DNA of 64,000 nt from assembly GCA_028713675.1 (NCBI GenBank), contig JAQTNV010000014.1, positions 1 through 64,000 of the forward strand. The letters run 5' to 3'. The position numbers were made by a program, and so were the translations under genes. Below the pieces are notes generated by a model. It ran no database searches, was not told where the DNA came from, and saw only the letters and a program-made list of their open reading frames with translations. The stretch comes from a bacterium (GTDB taxonomy: Bacteria; Desulfobacterota; JAPLJL01). This document shows, piece by piece, positions 25,901 to 33,758 of this stretch. Each line of letters begins with the position of its first letter. Positions within the stretch are counted from its first letter, which is position 1.

Positions 25901-27143
25901 GAACGTCCCCTACTGCGGTGACCCGGTTACGACCCCTTGCAATACCATTTCCTATGCGATTACCCGCTGGCCGGTCAATGTAACCGCCGACGTTTATGTC
26001 GGGACCTGGAACCAGCCCGGCGACCCGATTTGGAATACGTATTATCAGGTCCCAACCGATCCTACATATCCAACCGACGGAACTGGAACCTATAAAGAAA
26101 ATGTCGTTCTTTATAACGCTGACGAGAGCACCAAGCGCGCTAGGCGCGGGGTCAGCATCTTTGGTGGGTTCTTCGAAGATGGAACTGGAAATTGGCGGAG
26201 GAATCTGGACAGCTATCCGACGGCGGTAACTATTAGAGCTAACAATCCCAACGGAGTTGGCGCGGTGTCCTGTGATACGGTTGGTGGAACCATATTTACT
26301 AAAAACTCAACATATATTGATGGATTTAGAATTATTTGTGACCCTACCGATTTAAGTTCTCATTATGGAATTCTTTGCGATAGCACAATGGTAACGATTA
26401 GAAACAATAGTATTTATGGAAAGGACTCACTTATTGGAACTAATATTGCGATATATATTTATGACTCCAATAACGGAGCCGGATCTCCGACAATTGTAAA
26501 CAATTACATTAATGGAGGAACAGGAGCAGTCGGTGGATCATCAACTGGTATATATTTCCAATACTCCGGATCTGACTCTCTGGTAGCCAATAATTTGATT
26601 AATGGTGGATCTGCCGACAATTCAAGTTATGGTATATTTATTTCTTCTAGAGATGTAATTCCATACACACCTGCAACCCCTAAAATTATTAATAATATTA
26701 TCTATGGCGGAATTGGAACTTCTGCACAATATGGAATTTATGAAAATGGAAGAGATACCGATGCTTTTGTTTATAACAATGATTTTCTAATTAAAGATGC
26801 AGGTCCGTCTTTTTGTTTCTACTATGATTATGAAGGTTCAACATGTCGGAATACAATTGATCTTGTTAATTCAATGATTGAAGCGGGCTTTAACATCTCC
26901 GTAAATCCAAAATTCGAAAATACTGATTGGGGTGATCCACTCGGGAAACACCTCAGAAAAGAATCGCAGTGCATTGACGCTGGGACTGACGCCGGGATCA
27001 GGTCGGATATGGGCGGTAATAAACGGCCGGTGGATGTCAGGCTTCCCGACGGAACCGATGTCGATAATAATCCCTTGGACACCGGGAAGAACGTCTTCGA
27101 CATCGGGCCCTATGAGTATCCGAACGCGGTGAGTCAGCCTTAG
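22941..27143 (+). CDS. Giant lipoprotein: nine PKD-like domains plus beta-helix
   Basis: 1400 aa; AAGGAGG lies five bases before ATG 22941. The signal peptide ends in FTFSCG (lipobox), and its DNA is a 7-nt repeat (TTTCACT/TTTTACC). About nine PKD-like domains of 90-100 residues run from 40 to 945, each with a LNGSGSSDPD-type loop and an LVVNDG/LTVTDN strand. Domains six and seven are nearly identical, showing recent duplication. Residues 945-1400 are a parallel beta-helix with Asn-turn repeats (IVNNYINGG, IINNIIYGG) and a C-terminal CIDAGTDAGIRSDMGG motif also seen in the upstream paralogue. The beta-helix DNA (about 26260-26960) is strikingly AT-rich compared with the PKD part. Probably a surface adhesin or carbohydrate-binding protein; the ligand is unknown. 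Confidence 0.88.
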   Translation: MKNRRFLFPFLTFFTFYLSLFTFSCGSSGGSAWTVSQTNQSPLAVILVDQTTVTAGSEIVLDGSQSVDPEAGTISYRWYECEEYLSWLQNMGYEEDSPYYLSCNGNAQTGLLNIPSVPGPQSDLGEYAEGPTQAVILPDEGEYTFILVVNDGELDSPPRDVVITVTPAPSASRPIAMAFTDPTGGVSGSKIILNGSKSKATTTGRTISEYQWYENAANPQLNLIKKVALLPYASGVTQAVWPVTPGTYRFTLIVIDSGGTYSSPNNNDEVQVIISSQNHAPTASAGSNRVVKRGELVTLNGSGSSDPDSGTTLSYSWTLSTHPAGSTVTLINPTSLQSTFSPDLSGDYIATLVVNDGQLASPPASVKIQCNFPPYPNAGANQTVAIGELVTLDGSGSFDADLDPITYSWAMSAPVGSVAALNSLITARPTFVPDREGNYIFRLALNDSLENSDYPAWVTVTAINRRPIAVAKASPNPVSIANIVQLNGSSSYDPEGYPVKWAWSLRSRPAGSSAVIIYPNAVTPTFVADLVGSFLVKLVVNDGFIDSYADWITVTATNLRPKAIAKASPDQLKINQTTTLNGSQSYDPDGNITTYLWQETSGPAVAISSPASASTGTGAFASAGSYVFKLKVTDNGGLTYSDWTTVTVIANQAPLAVARSTQDILKIGDTTTLDGTDSFDPDGSITTYLWQKTSGPAVTISTPASATSGTGAFASTGTYVFKLTVTDNSAATYSDWTTVTVINLPPQAAARAIPSNPTIGNSSILDGTRSSDPEGAALTYQWTQPWWASATVSITNPNTNNATAGTFPTAVTYAFVLTVTDNGGLQSRDLVIVSPQAAGGPANTRPNADATVNGLNQANVGFYDSVTLYPNSSNDPDIGDSIVLYSWQQVSGLPVNLDKEMTEYPKAVTFIAPDEIGNLVFSLVVSDGKSISYPDLVTVSVWRRVFKNGDCASGGDTFICKHVGEPAGLFVSQRGSGNKGATEQNLQNVPYCGDPVTTPCNTISYAITRWPVNVTADVYVGTWNQPGDPIWNTYYQVPTDPTYPTDGTGTYKENVVLYNADESTKRARRGVSIFGGFFEDGTGNWRRNLDSYPTAVTIRANNPNGVGAVSCDTVGGTIFTKNSTYIDGFRIICDPTDLSSHYGILCDSTMVTIRNNSIYGKDSLIGTNIAIYIYDSNNGAGSPTIVNNYINGGTGAVGGSSTGIYFQYSGSDSLVANNLINGGSADNSSYGIFISSRDVIPYTPATPKIINNIIYGGIGTSAQYGIYENGRDTDAFVYNNDFLIKDAGPSFCFYYDYEGSTCRNTIDLVNSMIEAGFNISVNPKFENTDWGDPLGKHLRKESQCIDAGTDAGIRSDMGGNKRPVDVRLPDGTDVDNNPLDTGKNVFDIGPYEYPNAVSQP

Positions 27144-27191
27144 CAGGTAACAGGTAGCAGGAAACCGATAACAGGCAAAAATAAGAAGAAG

Positions 27192-27224
27192 AAAAGGGAG
27201 CCCGTCTGAGGGCTCCCTTTTTTT
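27192..27224 (+). terminator. Intrinsic terminator of the giant lipoprotein gene
   Basis: The stem AAAAGGGAGCCC (27192-27203) pairs with GGGCTCCCTTTT (27210-27221) around a 6-nt loop, followed by further T residues. It lies about 50 nt after the stop codon. Confidence 0.92.
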
Positions 27225-27298
27225 CGCTTGCGATTGCCGCCTCCGCAAAATGCCGACTCTGAAACAGGCACGATATAACTCAAGCCTCTTTGACAAAA

Positions 27299-27355
27299 CC
27301 GCCGATAAATCGGCATACTACATTTTTGAACCTGTTGTTGCCTAATTATTGGGCT
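27299..27355. repeat. REP pair: GCCGATAAATCGGC-CTAC and a decayed GTTG-headed partner
   Basis: A perfect hairpin GCCGAT/ATCGGC at 27301-27314 is followed by CTAC (27318-27321), i.e. a GTAG head on the minus strand. Then GTTGTTGCCTAATTATTGGGC (27334 on) resembles the GTAG-TTGCCC hairpin seen at 32549 and 42203 with a mutated head. It sits 15 nt before the YfhO-type gene. Confidence 0.7.
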
Positions 27356-27369
27356 AATTTGAGCCACCG

Positions 27370-29970
27370 ATGGACCACCAAACTACCAAGCCACCTGGAA
27401 CCCTAGCAACCTGTATTTACATCCTCCCCGCCCTGGGACTTTTCATCTATCTTTTTCATCCCCTCTTCTGGAGTTCGGTCATCGACCACGACATGACCAC
27501 TTACTTTTATTACTTCTATAAAAAACTTTTCTTTTCCGAACTTCATAACGGCGAACTGCCCCTCTGGAATCCCGGGGTGGCGCTGGGCTATTACCAGGCC
27601 GGCAACCCGCTTCACGGTTATTTTTATCCTCTGAATATTATCTTTTTCCTCCTCCCTTTCGACCTGGCTTACAACTGGCTGATTTTGATTCACTATTTCC
27701 TGGCCGGCCTTTTCATGTACCTCCTGGTCAAAACCCTCACCGGCAGTCCCCCGGCTTCTTTGTTTGCCGGTGTTACCTACGCTTTCAGCGGGGTAATGAT
27801 TTCCCTCTCCAAAAACATCGGATTTCTCTTCGGGGCGGTCTGGTATCCGCTGATTCTTTTCAGTATTGAAAAATATATGGAGGGGAACAAAGGGCAAAGA
27901 ACTGTTAAAGATTTTCGTAAATACAAATACTTCGGCCTTCTGACTCTGGGGTTCTGCTGCCAGTTTCTCACCGGAGACCTGCAAAGCTTCGTTATCGGTA
28001 TCGGCCTGGCCGTGATTCAACTGGTGGTCCGGATCCACCAGCTCGAACCCATCCATAAAGCCCCGGCCCGATTCGCCCTCTCACTCGGAAGGGCCGGTCT
28101 GTTCCTGGTCGGTTCACTAGCGCTGGCCATGGGCATCGCCATGATCCAGCTTCTTCCACTGCTTGATATGGCCTGGCAATCCTACCGGCTGCACGGGATT
28201 CCCCTTGAGGAAGCCGGTTATTTCTCTTTCAATCCCCAAAGATGGATCAACCTTTTCCACCCATTTATATGGGGCCAGAGCGAACTCAATACCTTCTGGG
28301 GAGACAACCTTTCCAACAGCCTGACGATGAAGCAGTTCTGGTACCCGAGTATCTACCTGGGAATCGCCCCGATATTTTTGGCTCTATGCTCAATAATATC
28401 TCTCCGACAAAATCAAGATTCTTCGTCCCGGCAATCGGGACCCAGAATGACATCCCAAGAGGATTTTTCAGGATTGGAAAACCGAGGGCTGGTGATATGG
28501 TATTTCGTCCTGATCCTCGTATTCTTTTTCCTCGCCTGCGGAAGTTTCACCCCGGTCTGGCCCTGGGTTTATTCCCACCTGCCGGTTTTCTCCCTTTTCC
28601 GTTTCCCGGCCAAGTATTTTTCAATAGTCAACCTTCTGCTCTGCGTCCTGGCGGGGCTGGGGCTGGCCAACCTCATCTCCCGGCCGCTGGACCGAAGGGA
28701 ATTCAGAATTATATATGGCGGTTTGCTCGCCTCGGCGATCGCGATCTTCACATTTCTCGGCTTCAGGTGTTCCGCTTTCCAAGCGGAGATCGCCTCCCAC
28801 CTCCAGATTGACACCACCCGGGCGCTCTCCGAACTCAGGCAGGGATATATCCTCCTGGCGTTCTTCTCGACAGCAAGCTTCCTGCTCATTTTCCTTCTGG
28901 CCAAGTCCAAGGGAGGAAAAAATTATCTGCTTTTCGCCCTCTTTCTTCTCCTGGGAATTGATATTTTCCTGGGTCTGACCCCGCTCAGGGTAACCAACCG
29001 TTCGGATTTCCACCGCGCCCCGGAAATCTATTCCCGGATCCTTTCGCAGGAAGAGCCGCATTCCTTCCGGATCTGGTTCGATTCCGGTTCAGTCCCTTTT
29101 TTCAGGACCAGATCATACCGGGAGGTCCTGGTCCCCAACTCGGCCCTGGATGATCAGGTTGATTATTTTTTTGGGAATGAGCCGGCTGTGCCCGGCCGGA
29201 CCTACGAGCTTTACCGCTTCGACAACTTCAGCAACCTCGCGGAATTCATCAATCTCGCCGATACCAGATATATCCTCACCAACGTCCGGCAGTCCGGAAA
29301 ACCCATCGCGGAGATTTACCCCCGGCTTTCCGGTTTGACCCCGGTCTTCGCCGATCCGGAAAAGAATGTCCTGCTGCTCCGGAATGAAACCGCCCGCCCC
29401 CGTTTTTACGTGGTCAATCAATGGGAATGGATTCCTTCGGGCCGGGAGGTATTGCAGAGAATGTTCGCAGACTGGGCCGATCCCGCGCCTGCTCACTGGC
29501 CCCGGGCCTTCCTTGAGGCCAATGAATGTTTAAAATCTGGCCGAACCCAAAACATGGAAAAGTGCTGGGACCGGAAGTTTTTTCTGCCCGCGGGAGGTGA
29601 CGCTTTCCCCAAACAGATAAAAATAATCAGATATTCCCCCAACCGGATCGACCTCGAAGTCCATCTTCCCTCCCCGGGACTGCTGGTGTTCAACGACTCA
29701 TACTACCCCGGCTGGCAGGCGCAGGCGGACGGCCAGGACAAGGAAATTTACCGGACCAATTACCTCTTTAAAGGAATCTTTCTCTCCGACGGGGAGCACC
29801 GGGTTTCCTTCATTTTCCGTCCGGCTTCTTACCGTTGGGGCAAGTGGATTACCCTTTTTTGCCTCGGGGGTATTTTACTGACCGTAATTGGGATGAAAAT
29901 CAAAGGGCGGCCACGGCCTGCCCGAGCCGGGCAAAACCGGCCAGGGAGGGCCGCCCCTACGAAGACATGA
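27370..29970 (+). CDS. YfhO-family multi-spanning membrane protein
   Basis: 866 aa. A dozen or more hydrophobic segments fill residues 15-570, and a long extracytoplasmic domain occupies about 575-830, with a final TM near 835-855. The pattern DMTTYFYYFYKKLFFSELHNGELPLWNP and GVTYAFSGVMISL is typical of the bacterial YfhO family, GT-C-like proteins linked to glycosylation of lipoteichoic acid or other surface glycans. Here the likely role is transfer of sugars to an exported polymer or protein; the substrate is not shown. The C-terminal NDSYYPGWQA motif is a family hallmark. ATG 27370 lacks a good ribosome site. Genes on both sides encode surface proteins. Confidence 0.85.
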   Translation: MDHQTTKPPGTLATCIYILPALGLFIYLFHPLFWSSVIDHDMTTYFYYFYKKLFFSELHNGELPLWNPGVALGYYQAGNPLHGYFYPLNIIFFLLPFDLAYNWLILIHYFLAGLFMYLLVKTLTGSPPASLFAGVTYAFSGVMISLSKNIGFLFGAVWYPLILFSIEKYMEGNKGQRTVKDFRKYKYFGLLTLGFCCQFLTGDLQSFVIGIGLAVIQLVVRIHQLEPIHKAPARFALSLGRAGLFLVGSLALAMGIAMIQLLPLLDMAWQSYRLHGIPLEEAGYFSFNPQRWINLFHPFIWGQSELNTFWGDNLSNSLTMKQFWYPSIYLGIAPIFLALCSIISLRQNQDSSSRQSGPRMTSQEDFSGLENRGLVIWYFVLILVFFFLACGSFTPVWPWVYSHLPVFSLFRFPAKYFSIVNLLLCVLAGLGLANLISRPLDRREFRIIYGGLLASAIAIFTFLGFRCSAFQAEIASHLQIDTTRALSELRQGYILLAFFSTASFLLIFLLAKSKGGKNYLLFALFLLLGIDIFLGLTPLRVTNRSDFHRAPEIYSRILSQEEPHSFRIWFDSGSVPFFRTRSYREVLVPNSALDDQVDYFFGNEPAVPGRTYELYRFDNFSNLAEFINLADTRYILTNVRQSGKPIAEIYPRLSGLTPVFADPEKNVLLLRNETARPRFYVVNQWEWIPSGREVLQRMFADWADPAPAHWPRAFLEANECLKSGRTQNMEKCWDRKFFLPAGGDAFPKQIKIIRYSPNRIDLEVHLPSPGLLVFNDSYYPGWQAQADGQDKEIYRTNYLFKGIFLSDGEHRVSFIFRPASYRWGKWITLFCLGGILLTVIGMKIKGRPRPARAGQNRPGRAAPTKT

Positions 29971-30004
29971 TTTTTCTGAAGTCAAGCAAAATCAAATACA
30001 AGTT

Positions 30005-30027
30005 CGCAGTCTAAAGGCTGCGGCTAC
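30005..30027 (-). repeat. GTAG-headed REP hairpin (GCAGTC/GGCTGC family)
   Basis: CGCAGTCTAAAGGCTGCGG followed by CTAC. The same framework (stem, TAAA loop, GGCTAC end) occurs at 45582-45604 with a different stem sequence. Confidence 0.7.
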
Positions 30028-30071
30028 CTATTTGGTTCATTTGATTTGCAATCGTCATTCGTCAATCAGCC

Positions 30072-30094
30072 GCAAGGCTGAAGCCTTGCCCTGC
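30072..30094 (-). repeat. REP hairpin GCAAGGCT/AGCCTTGC with mutated head
   Basis: A perfect 8-bp stem with a GA loop, then CTGC where an intact element would have CTAC. It is the uninterrupted form of the element at 1901-1956, which carries a roughly 30-nt loop insert. Confidence 0.6.
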
Positions 30095-30105
30095 ATTTTG
30101 ATTTC

Positions 30106-30190
30106 GTAGTGCGACCCTTTAGGGTCGCGATTAAACAAGGCTTCCCTCGTCCGCAATGCCTCGGGATTTAATCGAAAAGCCTCGCACTAC
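30106..30190. repeat. REPIN-like element with nested insert
   Basis: The element opens with GTAGTGCGA (30106) and closes with its reverse complement TCGCACTAC (30190). Inside are a GCGACCC/GGGTCGC hairpin and a second segment whose loop is nearly the same as that of the 1901-1956 element. Two inverted GTAG heads around an inner sequence is REPIN architecture. Confidence 0.7.
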
Positions 30191-30229
30191 TCCGATAAAA
30201 ACACCGATAAATCGACAGGAAATATAAAA

Positions 30230-30333
30230 GTAGGGGAGAAGCTTGTCTCCTCCCTATTCCGGGCGGGGATCCTTCGGCTTCCCTCGATAGAACTCGGGAT
30301 AAATCGCTCAGGACAGGTAAACCCCGCCCCGAC
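30230..30333. repeat. REPIN-like element, GGGGAG and GGCGGGG stems, with insert
   Basis: GTAG at 30230 heads a GGGGAGAAG/CTCCTCCC stem; a second GGGCGGGG/CCCCGCCC stem closes near 30330, where CGAC replaces CTAC. Compared with the compact 56-nt copy at 32393-32448, this copy has about 45 extra nt in the second loop. Confidence 0.65.
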
Positions 30334-30384
30334 AATGAAGCTTTCTATTGTCCCGGTCGCTGGCTACTCTCGGTTTAAATTTAA

Positions 30385-30422
30385 TCTTCAACTCGAAACT
30401 CGAAACCAGAAACCCGAAACTT
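30385..30422. repeat. 7-nt-period array (AACTCGA dialect)
   Basis: Units AACTCGA, AACTCGA, AACCAGA, AACCCGA and AACTTC follow one another just downstream of the RNase H-like gene. The same dialect occurs at 13261-13294 and, inverted, at 40867-40885. Confidence 0.65.
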
Positions 30423-30426
30423 CTTT

Positions 30427-31236
30427 TTAAATACTCGGAAACCTGGGCCGTTCCGGCAGCGGCAGTTCCGGGAGGGAAAACGGGATTTTGCGGAGGGCGA
30501 GATTGTAGCCCAAAGCCGCCAGCCGCGCGAGGTTGACCGTATCCTCGAAATTGTAAAGGACGAGGCGCGCCAGGGCTTCCCGTTTCCCGCGCAAATAATC
30601 CTGCCAGAGCAGGACAGCCAGGTATCCATCCACCCCCTGGACTTCCGGGTCCCTTTCAATTCCGAGAAGCGGCTCGATTTTTTTCAAACCTCCTTTAATC
30701 CCAAGGCGGCGGAAAACATACATCAGGTCCAGATGGCCCAGGACCGGGGAGCGGAGGGGAATTACTTTCGAGCCGAACCGGGCCCTTAAAAAAGGCAGGT
30801 CAAATCCTGAACCGTTGAACGTGACCAGAAGCGAAAAAGGGCTGACGGCGGCGGGAAAGTCCTCCAGGTTTTTCCCCCGGATGAAGGCCTGATACCTTTC
30901 CCCGTCGTAAAGCCCGATCACGGTAATCGAGTTGAAATGGGGCGAAAGGCCATCGGTTTCAATGTCCAGAAAAGCGGTGCGTCCGGGAAAATCCGGGAAA
31001 AGCCGCCAGCGGTCCGGGGCGGTCAGACGCCCGCTGAAAAAACCCGCTTCGCCCAGGACATAATGTTCCAGGGAAGCCTCAAGCTCCCGTCCGATTCCCC
31101 GGCCGATCCGGGACGGCAGGATCTCGAGCTCTTTCCCCGCCAGCGCGTCCTTCCAATTCCGGATGCCGGATTCCCAGATCTGCGCTTCCATCCGGGGGCC
31201 GACCCCCGGGATATGCAAAAAAGTATTTTGGAGCAT
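30427..31236 (-). CDS. Ribonuclease H-like 3'-5' exonuclease (YprB type)
   Basis: 269 aa. The first 60 residues are helical and carry a helix-hairpin-helix-like segment (HIPGVGPRMEAQIWESG), as in YprB-type proteins. The RNase H-like domain starts near residue 85 with TAFLDIETDGL, the DxE metal pair. TFNGSGFDLPFLRARFG and YNFEDTVNLARL supply the second and third acidic motifs, so the active site is complete. Family members act on RNA or single-stranded DNA but the substrate is not established. It is a lone minus-strand gene between plus-strand genes. ATG/TTG choice at 31236 is uncertain. Confidence 0.85.
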   Translation of the reverse strand: MLQNTFLHIPGVGPRMEAQIWESGIRNWKDALAGKELEILPSRIGRGIGRELEASLEHYVLGEAGFFSGRLTAPDRWRLFPDFPGRTAFLDIETDGLSPHFNSITVIGLYDGERYQAFIRGKNLEDFPAAVSPFSLLVTFNGSGFDLPFLRARFGSKVIPLRSPVLGHLDLMYVFRRLGIKGGLKKIEPLLGIERDPEVQGVDGYLAVLLWQDYLRGKREALARLVLYNFEDTVNLARLAALGYNLALRKIPFSLPELPLPERPRFPSI

Positions 31237-31246
31237 TATTTATAGA

Positions 31247-31345
31247 GCGAGAAAAGTTGAATAGGCGGGAAAGGCAAGGAAGGTTTTTGTGTCCTTTCTT
31301 TTTCTTGGCTTTTCCTACTTTTCCCGCATTTCCCGTTTTTCTCGC
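31247..31345. repeat. Long imperfect hairpin repeat, copy 1 (GCGAGAAA...TTTCTCGC)
   Basis: A purine-rich arm (GCGAGAAAA, GCGGGAAAGG, AAGGAAGG) pairs loosely with a pyrimidine-rich arm (CCTTTC, CTTTTCCCGC, TTTTTCTCGC). Both arms consist of short units of about 9 nt. A second copy lies at 60317-60431. It is in the divergent spacer between the RNase H-like and hydrolase genes. Confidence 0.65.
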
Positions 31346-31358
31346 TTTTTCCCATCCT

Positions 31359-31388
31359 TTGAAAATCCTCTTTATATGATATTATATC
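31359..31388 (+). promoter_or_regulatory. Possible promoter of the hydrolase gene
   Basis: TTGAAA (31359) and TATATC (31383) are 18 nt apart, 22 nt before the start codon; TATTAT at 31380 is an alternative -10 with short spacing. Moderate match only. Confidence 0.35.
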
Positions 31389-31410
31389 GTGTGATGCGAG
31401 GAGAGAAACC

Positions 31411-32316
31411 ATGACACGGAGACGATTTCATCGACAATCGAAAGCCAACACCGAACCACAGGGCATGAGCATGGCCGGAAACTTTGCCGGGGCGGGCGGG
31501 ACCAGGATCTTCTGGCAGGCCTGGCTTCCCCCGGCCGTCCGGGAAACCGCGGAGGAGAGAAAATCCCGTCCCTTGATTCTCCTGGCCCACGGCCTGGGAG
31601 AGCACAGCGGCCGGTATGGAAACGTCGTCAACCAGCTGCTCTACCGGGGCTATCCCGTCTTCGCCCTCGATCACCGGGGCCATGGCCGGTCGGAGGGCAA
31701 GCGGGGACATATCACGAGTTTCTCGGAATACCTGGAAGACCTGAAAACCCTGCAGTCCCTGGCGATGGAGAAAACCGGGAAAAGCCGGGTGGTCATAATC
31801 GGGCACAGCCTGGGAGGATTAATCGCCCTGGCCTACGCCTTGGAAAACCAGGGGACGCTGGCCGGGGTGGTTGCCTCCGGACCGGCCCTGAAATTTAAAG
31901 TCCAGGTCCCCTGGATCAAGGCCTTCCTGGGGAAGGCCCTCTCCCGGATCATGCCGGCGCTGACCATGGACAATGGTTTGGACCCCGCGTTCCTCTCGCA
32001 TGACCCGAAAGTAGTCCAGGATTATATCAAAGATCCGCTGGTGCATAAAAAAGTCAGTGCCCGCTGGTTCACCGAGGTCAACGCCCGGATGGAATGGGCC
32101 CTGGCCCAGGCAAACCAGCTCGCGCTTCCCGTCCTGCTCATCCATGGGGCCGATGACCAGTTGACCGATCCCCGGGCAACCGAGGCCTTCGCCCAAAAGG
32201 TCAGCTCCACCCGGAAAAAATTAATCATTTACCCGGGGTTCTACCACGAAAGCTTTAATGAGCTTGAAAAGGAAAAGGCCCTGCGGGATCTGGAAAATTG
32301 GCTGAAAGAAATTTGA
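31411..32316 (+). CDS. Alpha/beta hydrolase, lysophospholipase/monoacylglycerol lipase-like
   Basis: 301 aa, a single hydrolase_4-type alpha/beta domain. Signatures: LLAHGLGEHSGRY (oxyanion region), ALDHRGHGRSEGKRG, the nucleophile elbow IGHSLGGLIAL, acid residue in LIHGADDQLTDP and His in FYHESFNE. This combination defines the PldB/monoacylglycerol lipase group, which hydrolyses acylglycerols or lysophospholipids. No signal peptide, so cytoplasmic. GAGGAG precedes ATG 31411. It is transcribed alone; the next gene begins after a 260-nt repeat-filled spacer. Confidence 0.9.
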   Translation: MTRRRFHRQSKANTEPQGMSMAGNFAGAGGTRIFWQAWLPPAVRETAEERKSRPLILLAHGLGEHSGRYGNVVNQLLYRGYPVFALDHRGHGRSEGKRGHITSFSEYLEDLKTLQSLAMEKTGKSRVVIIGHSLGGLIALAYALENQGTLAGVVASGPALKFKVQVPWIKAFLGKALSRIMPALTMDNGLDPAFLSHDPKVVQDYIKDPLVHKKVSARWFTEVNARMEWALAQANQLALPVLLIHGADDQLTDPRATEAFAQKVSSTRKKLIIYPGFYHESFNELEKEKALRDLENWLKEI

Positions 32317-32320
32317 ATTT

Positions 32321-32372
32321 TTGACACGGATTACACGGATTTTATGGATTTAGATTAAGTTTATCCGTAAAA
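32321..32372. repeat. ACACGGATT-type short repeat
   Basis: GACACGGATT, ACACGGATTT and a decayed TATGGATTT follow the hydrolase stop codon, with an inverted TTATCCGT nearby. The same ACACGGATT unit occurs at 58321-58347 and inverted at 58400-58413. Confidence 0.55.
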
Positions 32373-32392
32373 ATTATGATTTTTCTGGAAAT

Positions 32393-32448
32393 GTAGGGGA
32401 GGAGCTTATCTCCTCCCTATTCCGGGCGGGGATGAACCCCGCCCCTAC
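32393..32448. repeat. Compact 56-nt REPIN
   Basis: GTAG (32393) heads a GGGGAGGAG/CTCCTCCC hairpin; a GGGCGGGG/CCCCGCCC hairpin ends in CTAC (32448). Both heads are intact and face outward, as in REPINs. It has exactly the same length as the in-frame element at 42203-42258, although the stems differ. Confidence 0.8.
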
Positions 32449-32456
32449 AACGAAAT

Positions 32457-32570
32457 CAGGGGCGGCAGTTGAATGCCGCCCCTCCGAAACCGCCGATCCC
32501 GCCCGGTAACGGGACAAGTAAATCGGCAGACTACAAATATTTTTTCCTGTAGTTGCCCAATTCATTGGGC
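32457..32570. repeat. REP cluster abutting the kinase gene
   Basis: Three further elements: a GGGGCGGCA/TGCCGCCCC hairpin near 32459-32483, a CCGCCGAT...ATCGGC element with CTAC at 32531-32534 whose loop holds an extra segment, and GTAG-TTGCCCAATTCATTGGGC at 32549-32570. The last ends 9 nt before the kinase start codon. Confidence 0.65.
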
Positions 32571-32579
32571 TTGTTAAGA

Positions 32580-33758
32580 ATGAAAACACCCACCAAAATC
32601 GGCCGGTACCAGATCGAAACCGAGGTCGGGCGCGGATCGATGGGGATTGTTTACCAGGCCCGCGACCCCCGGATTGACCGGCCGGTCGCGCTCAAGGTGG
32701 TGGATTTTTCCTCCCGCTGGCTCGAAGAGGGCTCGGCTTCGGCGGCGGAAGAATTCCAGGAGCGTTTCATCCGGGAAGCCAAGATCGCGGGAAAGCTTTC
32801 GCATCCCGGGATCGTGGTTATTTATGACGCCGGCGAGGAATCCGATTTCTGCTACATCGCCATGGAGTATGTCCCCGGCCCTTCCCTCAAGCGCCTGCTT
32901 CGGGAAAAACATCCCTTTTCGATTGACCAGATCTTGCTGATCGCCCAGAAATCGGCCTCGGCCCTGGACTATGCCCATGCCCAGGGCGTGGTCCATCGCG
33001 ACGTCAAACCCGGAAACATCCTCATCAGCCCCAAGTCGCAGTTTCCCGGCCCCAAGTCCAGGGATAATGACCCGGGGCCGACAACGCTGGATTTCGGGAT
33101 TCATTTTGAGCTCAAGCTGGTGGATTTCGGGATCGCCCGCTTTGAAGGATCCGACCTCACCCGGGAAGGACTGGTTATCGGGTCCCCCAGCTACATGTCC
33201 CCGGAGCAGATCCAGGGCAAGCGGGTGGACGGAAGATCCGATCAATTTTCCCTGGGAATCGTGATCTATGAGCTGATTACCGGCCAGAAGCCCTTCCCGG
33301 GAGACGATATCAAGGCGATCGGGCTGAACATCCTGAACGAAAAACCCGTCCCGGCCAGCCGGATTCGGCCGGACATCCCCGCACTCTGGGACGAAATCCT
33401 GCTCCAGACCATGGCCAAAGATCCCCATGACCGTTTCTCCCAGCTGAATGAATTCGCCCAGGCTCTGGCCGCCGAGGTCTACAAAAACCAGCCGCCGGGA
33501 AATTCGACGGGTCGAAATAACGCGGGCCAGGAGTCCAGGCATTCCGATCCCAGCACCCGGATCTCCAGCCCGGAATCCACTCCGGCCTGGGCCGAGTCCT
33601 CCATCGTCGATTCGATTATCAAATCCAAAACCTTCGAAGCCCGGGGGCGAAACCGGACCGGACGGGAACGGGAAGAAAGATCCGGAAGGATCTGGATCTG
33701 GTATCTCTTGATTCTTATTCTGGTGGGTGGGATAATTTTTTTCCTGGTTAAATGGTAA
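32580..33758 (+). CDS. Hanks-type serine/threonine protein kinase, membrane-anchored
   Basis: 392 aa from ATG 32580; the in-frame TTG nine codons upstream lies inside a REP hairpin. Kinase domain at 8-280: GRGSMG glycine loop, Lys39 in VALKVV, HRDVKPGN catalytic loop (Asp141), DFG at 182-184, SYMSPEQI activation segment end. Between catalytic loop and DFG there is an extra stretch of about 27 residues (150-176), flanked by two copies of the 13-mer TGGATTTCGGGAT. A Ser/Thr-rich linker leads to a single C-terminal TM segment (WIWYLLILILVGGIIFFLV) with no extracytoplasmic sensor. Its stop overlaps the start of the FHA gene (ATGGTAA), so the two are translationally coupled. Confidence 0.93.
   Translation: MKTPTKIGRYQIETEVGRGSMGIVYQARDPRIDRPVALKVVDFSSRWLEEGSASAAEEFQERFIREAKIAGKLSHPGIVVIYDAGEESDFCYIAMEYVPGPSLKRLLREKHPFSIDQILLIAQKSASALDYAHAQGVVHRDVKPGNILISPKSQFPGPKSRDNDPGPTTLDFGIHFELKLVDFGIARFEGSDLTREGLVIGSPSYMSPEQIQGKRVDGRSDQFSLGIVIYELITGQKPFPGDDIKAIGLNILNEKPVPASRIRPDIPALWDEILLQTMAKDPHDRFSQLNEFAQALAAEVYKNQPPGNSTGRNNAGQESRHSDPSTRISSPESTPAWAESSIVDSIIKSKTFEARGRNRTGREREERSGRIWIWYLLILILVGGIIFFLVKW

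Noticed and set aside
27140-27367. Short frames in the spacer before the YfhO-type gene
   Set aside because: They are made of the terminator, REP and heptamer sequence and have no ribosome site.
30005-30333. CRISPR-like array because of spaced hairpins
   Set aside because: Repeats differ in sequence, spacing is irregular, each has GTAG/CTAC heads, and there are no cas genes.
32553-32579. Upstream TTG start for the kinase
   Set aside because: The TTG lies within the GTAG-headed REP hairpin; kinase homology begins just after ATG 32580.
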